From Candidatus Latescibacterota bacterium (GTDB taxonomy: Bacteria; Latescibacterota; MVCY01): a DNA stretch of 10,576 nt. The stretch spans positions 1 to 10,576 of the forward strand of contig JAUWEO010000037.1 in assembly GCA_030608245.1 (NCBI GenBank), in the 5' to 3' direction. The translations under genes were made by a program, and so were the position numbers. The notes below the pieces were generated by a model. That model had not been told where the DNA came from. It did not search any database and worked only from the letters and a program-made list of their open reading frames with translations. Of this stretch, positions 5,303 through 10,576 are shown piece by piece; the stretch's first letter is position 1; each line of letters begins with the position of its first letter.

Positions 5303-5785
5303 ATGGAAGAACAGCTGAATGGGCTTTTATCCTCCTATAAGGGGAAGGAAGAGGAGCTGATTCCGATCTTACAGCAGGTTCAGACGGAGTTTGGCTACCT
5401 TCCTGAGGAGGCGATGCTTGAAATAGCCCGATTTACCGGCGTGCCGGAAAGCCGGGTGTACGCTGTAGCAACGTTTTACGCGCAGTTCCGATTTACTCCC
5501 ATAGGCAGAAACCATGTGATGGTGTGCCGGGGAACTGCCTGTCATGTCAGAGGTGCACCGCGGATATTGAATGAGATAGAAAAACAATTAGGTATCAAAG
5601 AGGGTGAAACCACACCTGATATGGAATTCTCACTTGAAACTGTAGCCTGCATCGGTACCTGCGGGCTAGCTCCCAACATGGTGGTAAACAAGAACACTTA
5701 TGGTCGCCTGACCACAAAGAGGATCTCTGAGATACTCGCAGATGTTCGCTCCCAGGAAAAGCGGGGGGGCCAGGATGAGAAATAA
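5303..5785 (+). CDS. NuoE/HydC-like [2Fe-2S] subunit of NAD(P)-linked formate dehydrogenase
   Basis: The 160-residue product belongs to the NuoE / 24-kDa family (HydC, HndA), which relays electrons to and from the flavin subunit. An N-terminal helical region (~1-65, with VQTEFGYLPEEAMLEIARFTGV and VYAVATFYAQF) leads to the thioredoxin-like ferredoxin fold. The four cluster cysteines are C75 and C80 (VCRGTACH) and C116 and C120 (ACIGTCGLAP), the expected spacing. ATG 5303 follows AAAGGGA at 5291-5297. Its last 11 nt overlap the start of the next gene, which implies translational coupling. No complex I membrane genes are present here and the third gene is a formate dehydrogenase, so this is a soluble enzyme subunit rather than respiratory NuoE. 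A run of seven G (5763-5769) near its 3' end also serves as the next gene's ribosome binding region. Confidence 0.92.
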   Translation: MEEQLNGLLSSYKGKEEELIPILQQVQTEFGYLPEEAMLEIARFTGVPESRVYAVATFYAQFRFTPIGRNHVMVCRGTACHVRGAPRILNEIEKQLGIKEGETTPDMEFSLETVACIGTCGLAPNMVVNKNTYGRLTTKRISEILADVRSQEKRGGQDEK

Positions 5786-8700
5786 TAAACAAACAGTCCT
5801 CATCTGTCAGGGGACGGCCTGTGTATCCTCAGGGGCTCCTGAGATAAGGAGAGCAATACAGGAAGAGATAGAAAAGTCAAAGCTTGATAGTGTTGAGGTG
5901 AAGATCACCGGGTGTCACGGTTTCTGCCAGCGTGGTCCGATAGTGATCATTGAGCCCGAAGGGATTTTCTACTCCGAGGTGAAAGCAGAGGATGCTTATG
6001 AGATTGTCCACTCTCACTTACAGGCCGGTAAGCCCGTAGAACGCCTTTTCTATAGAGACCCCATAACTGGTGAGCCCATTCCGCATTATCGGGATGTAGA
6101 CTTCTATAAGAGACAACAGCGGATCATCATCCTGCGCAACTGCGGTCATATAAACCCTGAGGATATCGAAGATTATCTGGATGTTGGCGGTTATCAAGCA
6201 TTGAAGACAGCTCTCCGGGAGATGGCACCGGAACAGGTGATCGGGGAGATCAAGAGGGCAGGTCTACGAGGCAGAGGTGGGGCGGGATTTCCTGCCGGGA
6301 GAAAGTGGGAATTCTGCTATAATGCCCCCGGAACTAAGAAATATATGATCTGCAATGCCGATGAAGGAGATCCAGGGGCTTTTATGGACCGGAGCATACT
6401 TGAGGCCGACCCCCATAATGTCCTTGAGGGGTTAATCATCGCCGGGTATGCTATAGGAGCAGATGAGGGCTATATCTATGTCCGTGCTGAGTATCCTTTA
6501 GCAGTTAATCGCATCCGCATGGCCTTGAGTCAGGCCGAGGATAAGGGATTCTTGGGACAGAACATCTTGGGCACTAACTTCAGCTTCAAAGTGAATGTAA
6601 TGGAGGGAGCAGGAGCTTTTGTCTGTGGTGAGGAGACCGCTCTGATAGCTTCCATTGAAGGGCGGAGTGGCAGACCTCGTCCCCGCCCCCCCTATCCGGC
6701 TCACTCAGGCTTATGGGGTAAACCAACCACCATAAACAATGTGAAAACCCTCGCCAGCGTCCCGATAATCATCTCCAAGGGAGCAGATTGGTATTCCAAA
6801 ATCGGAACGGAGAACTGTAAGGGAACCGCTGTCTTTGCCCTTACCGGGCACATTGCCAACTGCGGACTGGTAGAAGTGGCAATGGGCACCACCTTGCGGG
6901 AGATTATCTACGACATCGGCGGCGGAATCCCCGAAGGGAAAGCCTTTAAAGCGGTTCAAACCGGCGGCCCCTCGGGAGGATGCCTGCCATCAAACTTCTT
7001 AGACCGTCCTGTTGATTATGAATCCCTTGCCGCTGCCGGCTCCATAATGGGCTCCGGCGGCATGGTAGTGATGAACGAAGATACTTGTATAGTGGACATT
7101 GCCCGCTATTTTCTTGACTTCACCCAAAGGGAGTCTTGTGGCGAGTGTGTGCCCTGCCGGTTGGGCACAAAGCAGATGTTGGAGATCTTAACAGATATAA
7201 CCCAGGGAAAGGGGAAACTGGAGGACATTGACTTACTCGTCGAATTGGCCGAGGCAGTTAAGACGGGTTCACTTTGTGGTCTGGGACAGACTGCTCCTAA
7301 CCCTGTGCTTACCACCATTCGCTACTTCCGCGATGAGTACGAGGCACACATAAAATACAAAAGATGCCCCGCTGTTGTGTGCAAAGAGATAATCTCATCG
7401 CCCTGTCAACACACCTGCCCAATAGATACGGAAGCCCCGGTTTATATCTCTCTAATCGCTGAAGGCCGTTTCCAGGAAGCGTTTGATACGATCCTGAAGG
7501 ATAATCCCCTGCCCTCCGTCTGTGCCAGGGTATGTCACCATCCCTGTGAATCCAAGTGCCAGGCCGGCAAATGGGGAGACCCTATCGCTATTAGAGCACT
7601 TAAGCGGTTTGCTGCCGACTATGCGTTGAACACTGGAATATACCCCAAACCAAAAGAACAAGAGACGGATGGGGAAAAGGTGGCGATAATCGGCTCCGGA
7701 CCGGCGGGATTAATGGCAGGTTATCACCTTGCCAGAAAAGGATACGATGTCACGATTTTCGAGGCCCTGGATGTTCCTGGTGGAGCGCTAACTGTCTGCA
7801 TACCGGAATACAGATTGCCTAAGGATATACTCAAAATCGACATAGAAAGCATTGAGAATGCAGGCGTAAAGATTGAGACAAAGACCAGAATCGGGGAAGA
7901 TATACCTTTCGATGAGCTCTTGAGCACCTACAAGGCTGTATTTATCGCTACGGGGGCACATAAATCACGAAAGTTACATATTCCAAACGAAGATGCCCCT
8001 GGCATCATAGATGCTATGGAATTTCTGAAGGATGTGAATCTCAAGAAGAAAGTCAAAATAGGCAACAGGGTTGGGATCATTGGCGGGGGTAATGCCGCTG
8101 TGGATGCGGCCAGGGCCGCCGTAAGGACTGAAGATCGGGGGGAAGTCTTTATAATCTACAGGAGGACAAGAACGGAGATGCCCGCGTTCTCCGAAGAAGT
8201 GGATGCCGCCGTCGAAGAGGGGATCGAGATTCAATTCCTCACAGCTCCCAACAGAATAATAACCGAAAATGGAAAGGTTACCGGAGTTGAATGTATAAGA
8301 ATGGAATTGGGAGAGGCCGACGAAAGCGACCGTAGAAGGCCCATTCCCATCGAAGGCTCGGAGTTTGTTATTGGCTTGAATGCCCTGATAGTAGCGATTG
8401 GGGAAGAGACCGATCTTTCTTTTCTGGGTGAGGGGCACGGCATAGAGATCTCTAAGAGAGGTACAATAGTGGTATGCCCGGAAACGTTCGCCACAAATGT
8501 AGCTGGAGTTTTTGCCGGGGGAGATGTGGTGACGGGCCCCAACACCGTAATAGATGCGATGTCCTCCGGGAAGATCGCCGCCGAAATGATCGACAAATAT
8601 ATCCGAGGGGAAAGCTTAGTTAGAGAATATGAGCTAACCAGGCCCTCCCAGTATTTGCCTCCTGTCGAATTAACAGAACAAGAGATAGAAGAAGCCGGAA

Positions 8701-8870
8701 GACCTGCGATACCGTGTTTGCCTGTAGGTGAGAGAAGGAACAATTTCAGTGAGGTCGATCTTAATTTGAGGAAAGAAATGGCGATAAAGGAAGCCAGGCG
8801 CTGTCTCAGATGCGACTTAGAGACCCAAGACGGACAAGAAGCAATCAAAACTGGGGGTAATAGTGGATAA
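5775..8870 (+). CDS. Fusion of NuoF/HydB-like FMN subunit with GltD/NfnB-like FAD-NAD(P) module
   Basis: This cytosolic protein of 1031 residues is a fusion. (1) Thioredoxin-like [2Fe-2S] domain: C11, C16, C47, C51. (2) NuoF 51-kDa core: FMN-binding GRGGAGFPAGRKW (166-178), NADEGDPGAFMDR (194-206), NAD(H)-site GEETALIASIEGRSGRPR (285-302), then an SLBB region. (3) [4Fe-4S] site: C455, C458, C461 and C501. (4) In place of HydB's usual ferredoxin tail, a GltD-type segment with eight cysteines (531, 536, 544, 548, 583, 587, 591, 595), enough for two [4Fe-4S] clusters. (5) FAD site VAIIGSGPAG (636-645). (6) Second Rossmann site GIIGGGNAAVDAARAA (767-782), followed by IYRRTRTEMPA, the arginine pair typical of NADP(H) binding. 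(7) FAD-closing FAGGDVVTGPNTVIDAM (913-929) and C1010/C1013. It should pass electrons between FdhA and pyridine nucleotides. ATG 5775 is chosen over upstream codons because of the G-rich ribosome binding site and the 11-nt overlap. Confidence 0.92.
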   Translation: MRNNKQTVLICQGTACVSSGAPEIRRAIQEEIEKSKLDSVEVKITGCHGFCQRGPIVIIEPEGIFYSEVKAEDAYEIVHSHLQAGKPVERLFYRDPITGEPIPHYRDVDFYKRQQRIIILRNCGHINPEDIEDYLDVGGYQALKTALREMAPEQVIGEIKRAGLRGRGGAGFPAGRKWEFCYNAPGTKKYMICNADEGDPGAFMDRSILEADPHNVLEGLIIAGYAIGADEGYIYVRAEYPLAVNRIRMALSQAEDKGFLGQNILGTNFSFKVNVMEGAGAFVCGEETALIASIEGRSGRPRPRPPYPAHSGLWGKPTTINNVKTLASVPIIISKGADWYSKIGTENCKGTAVFALTGHIANCGLVEVAMGTTLREIIYDIGGGIPEGKAFKAVQTGGPSGGCLPSNFLDRPVDYESLAAAGSIMGSGGMVVMNEDTCIVDIARYFLDFTQRESCGECVPCRLGTKQMLEILTDITQGKGKLEDIDLLVELAEAVKTGSLCGLGQTAPNPVLTTIRYFRDEYEAHIKYKRCPAVVCKEIISSPCQHTCPIDTEAPVYISLIAEGRFQEAFDTILKDNPLPSVCARVCHHPCESKCQAGKWGDPIAIRALKRFAADYALNTGIYPKPKEQETDGEKVAIIGSGPAGLMAGYHLARKGYDVTIFEALDVPGGALTVCIPEYRLPKDILKIDIESIENAGVKIETKTRIGEDIPFDELLSTYKAVFIATGAHKSRKLHIPNEDAPGIIDAMEFLKDVNLKKKVKIGNRVGIIGGGNAAVDAARAAVRTEDRGEVFIIYRRTRTEMPAFSEEVDAAVEEGIEIQFLTAPNRIITENGKVTGVECIRMELGEADESDRRRPIPIEGSEFVIGLNALIVAIGEETDLSFLGEGHGIEISKRGTIVVCPETFATNVAGVFAGGDVVTGPNTVIDAMSSGKIAAEMIDKYIRGESLVREYELTRPSQYLPPVELTEQEIEEAGRPAIPCLPVGERRNNFSEVDLNLRKEMAIKEARRCLRCDLETQDGQEAIKTGGNSG

Positions 8871-10576
8871 AGTGACACTCACCATCGACGGCTTAGAGAT
8901 CGCGGCGGAGAAAGGTATGACCGTGCTGGAGGCAGCGCTGGGAAACGACATTTACATCCCGCATCTCTGCTATCACCCCGACTTAGAACCTGTCGGGATA
9001 TGCCGATTATGTATGGTTGAAATCGAGGGAAGGGGATTGACCATCTCCTGCCTGGCTCCAGTTGAGCAAGGTCTGGTTGTCAGAACGGAGACCCCAGAGA
9101 TCGATAGAGCGCGCCGTGTTGCTGTGGAATTGCTCATCGCAAATCATCATGCCGACTGCCTCAGTTGTCCCCAGAACAATCAGTGCGAGCTTCAACGAGT
9201 CGCTGCCTACATCGGAATCGAGCCCGAGCGGCTGGAACGCTTGCGGCGTCCGACCAGTACGGTTCCTGTTGACACCTCAAATCCTTTCTTTGACCGTGAC
9301 CCCAACAGATGTGTGCTCTGTGGTATTTGTGTCAGAACCTGTGAAGAACTCCAGGGTGTCAGTGCTATTGACTTTGCATTCCGGGGATATGAGACTACAA
9401 TCGGCACCTTCGGGAATAGGCCCATAGCAGAATCTGTATGTGAGTCTTGTGGTGAATGCGTTGTCAGGTGTCCGGTGGGAGCGTTGACACCCAAGAAGTT
9501 CCAGCAGCCCTCACGCGAAGTCAAGACTACCTGCCTCTATTGCGGCGTCGGTTGCGGTATCTATCTGGGAGTTCGGGGCGATAGAATTGTCAGTGTGCGC
9601 GGCGATACCGATAATCCGATTAACAAGGGCAGTCTTTGCGTCAAGGGCCGATTTGGCTATGAGTTCATCAATCATTCCCAGCGGTTGACTTCTCCACTTA
9701 TCAAGAAAAACGGCAATTTCGCTGAAGTTACCTGGGAGGAGGCATTGGAGCTTGTGGCCGGAAAATTCTCCCAGTACAAGGGAGATCAGTTTGCCGCTAT
9801 TTCCTCTGCTAAGTGCACCAACGAAGAGAACTATCTTATCCAGAAATTCACCAGGGCAGTAATGGGCACAAATAATATAGACCACTGTGCCCGGCTTTGT
9901 CATGCGCCCACGGTTGCAGGTTTAGTTCAGAGCTTTGGCAGCGGGGCGATGACCAATTCGATCAACGAGATCAGCGATGCTGCCTGTATCTTAGCCATAG
10001 GCACCAATACCACCGCTGCTCATCCGGTAATCGGGCTCAAGATGAAGAGGGCAGTTCAAAAGGGGGGAAAGCTCATTGTAGCCAATCCCAAACAGATCGA
10101 CCTGTGTCGTTTCGCCGAGATCTTTCTCCAACATCGGCCCGGAACCGATGTGGCCCTGCTTATGGGCATAATGCGCGTCATTGTGGATGAAGGGCTTGCT
10201 GACGCGGCTTTTATAGAACAGCGCTGCGAGAATTTCGAGGAATTCAAGGAATCGCTTGACAAGTTCAACCTGGACTTTGTCCAGCAGACCACAGGCGTGC
10301 CCCGACAGAAGATAGTCGAAGCAGCCCGGTGCTATGCTACCCACAGACCTGCGACTATCCTCTATGCTATGGGCATCACCCAGCATACTCACGGTACTGA
10401 TAATGTGCTGGCAACCAGTAATCTGGCGCTGCTCACCGGGAACGTCGGCCGGCCATCGACGGGCGTTAACCCGCTGCGGGGACAGAACAATGTTCAAGGA
10501 GCCTGCGATTTGGGCGCCCTGCCCAATGTCTATCCTGGCTATCAGAAAGTGAATGACCCCATAATAAGAAGCAAAT
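8863..10576 (+). CDS. fdhA: Formate dehydrogenase catalytic subunit, cysteine-type, molybdopterin (Mo/W); 3' end outside window
   Basis: The first 571 residues of a formate dehydrogenase / CO2 reductase alpha subunit are present, with no stop before the window edge. The N-terminal arm resembles NuoG and HydA: [2Fe-2S] (C36, C47, C50, C63), His-Cys [4Fe-4S] (H95 or H96, C99, C102, C108) and two ferredoxin [4Fe-4S] sites (C150/153/156/160 and C193/196/199/203). The molybdopterin domain opens with a [4Fe-4S] site (C224, C227, C231, C259) and CVKG with K261. The active site is DHCARLCHAPTV: C346 (TGT at 9898-9900) replaces selenocysteine, followed by H347. R539 in NPLRGQNNVQGACD matches E. coli FdhF R333 at exactly the same distance from the metal-ligand residue. 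GTG 8863 has GGGGGT just upstream and overlaps the previous gene by 8 nt. Roughly the last third of the protein is missing. Confidence 0.95.
   Translation, partial: MDKVTLTIDGLEIAAEKGMTVLEAALGNDIYIPHLCYHPDLEPVGICRLCMVEIEGRGLTISCLAPVEQGLVVRTETPEIDRARRVAVELLIANHHADCLSCPQNNQCELQRVAAYIGIEPERLERLRRPTSTVPVDTSNPFFDRDPNRCVLCGICVRTCEELQGVSAIDFAFRGYETTIGTFGNRPIAESVCESCGECVVRCPVGALTPKKFQQPSREVKTTCLYCGVGCGIYLGVRGDRIVSVRGDTDNPINKGSLCVKGRFGYEFINHSQRLTSPLIKKNGNFAEVTWEEALELVAGKFSQYKGDQFAAISSAKCTNEENYLIQKFTRAVMGTNNIDHCARLCHAPTVAGLVQSFGSGAMTNSINEISDAACILAIGTNTTAAHPVIGLKMKRAVQKGGKLIVANPKQIDLCRFAEIFLQHRPGTDVALLMGIMRVIVDEGLADAAFIEQRCENFEEFKESLDKFNLDFVQQTTGVPRQKIVEAARCYATHRPATILYAMGITQHTHGTDNVLATSNLALLTGNVGRPSTGVNPLRGQNNVQGACDLGALPNVYPGYQKVNDPIIRSK

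Noticed and set aside
5763..5769. Run of seven G as a possible sequencing frameshift joining the NuoE-like and fusion genes
   Set aside because: Both proteins have complete, expected ends on each side of the run, and the short overlap explains the arrangement without an error.
5742..5774. Earlier start of the fusion protein at ATG 5742
   Set aside because: The added 11 residues come from the shifted frame of the NuoE-like C-terminus. ATG 5775 begins directly at the thioredoxin-like domain and has a G-rich ribosome binding site.
7974..8878. Long minus-strand open frames opposite the GltD-like module (154 and 215 residues)
   Set aside because: They lie fully antisense to a gene with clear family motifs, and their translations show no recognisable domain.
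9062..9427. Plus-strand 121-residue frame and similar frames inside fdhA
   Set aside because: They are out-of-frame shadows. The GTG 8863 frame carries all the formate dehydrogenase motifs continuously to the window edge.
1..10576. CRISPR arrays, tRNA or rRNA genes, insertion sequences, phage or plasmid genes
   Set aside because: No regularly spaced direct repeats, tRNA-like cloverleaf, rRNA segment, transposase or integrase sequence was recognised on either strand.

Overview
The window looks like chromosome of an anaerobic (or at least iron-using, formate-metabolising) bacterium. The clues are a ferrous-iron uptake operon, an oxygen-sensitive type of soluble formate dehydrogenase rich in iron-sulfur clusters, Shine-Dalgarno-led genes with ATG/GTG/TTG starts, and sigma70-like promoters of the TTGAC(A/C)-N17/18-TATATT form. 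Base composition is balanced. The phylum cannot be assigned from the sequence alone. The short palindromic repeats between genes resemble those seen in many uncultivated anaerobic lineages, but that is an impression, not evidence.

Layout. Positions 1-896 run leftward: a complete endonuclease IV gene (nfo), followed 18 nt further on by the first codons of an unidentified gene that leaves the window. Positions 897-1240 are a divergent intergenic region. It carries a good rightward promoter and, between promoter and ribosome binding site, a perfect inverted repeat resembling a DtxR/IdeR box. From 1241 to 3819 lies an iron operon: feoA, feoB and a DtxR/MntR-family metalloregulator whose metal site mixes MntR-type and DtxR-type residues. 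A LysE-family membrane exporter follows (3967-4605), preceded by two perfect hairpins, one of them a 33-bp near-continuous palindrome. A strong promoter at 4644-4673 drives rpsT (ribosomal protein S20, TTG start), whose leader can fold into competing hairpins. A possible 57-residue small protein (5112-5285) fits in the gap after rpsT.

From 5303 to the right edge lies a tightly overlapping three-gene unit for a soluble, pyridine-nucleotide-linked formate dehydrogenase. It comprises a NuoE/HydC-like [2Fe-2S] subunit, a 1031-residue fusion protein, and FdhA. The fusion joins a NuoF/HydB-like FMN subunit to a GltD/NfnB-like FAD and NAD(P) module. FdhA is a cysteine-type molybdopterin (Mo or W) formate dehydrogenase with a HydA/NuoG-like iron-sulfur arm, and it is cut by the window end after 571 codons. 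This fusion is the most interesting item. It would place two different pyridine-nucleotide/flavin sites in one polypeptide attached to a formate dehydrogenase, a plausible basis for NADH/NADPH/ferredoxin-coupled formate oxidation or CO2 reduction.
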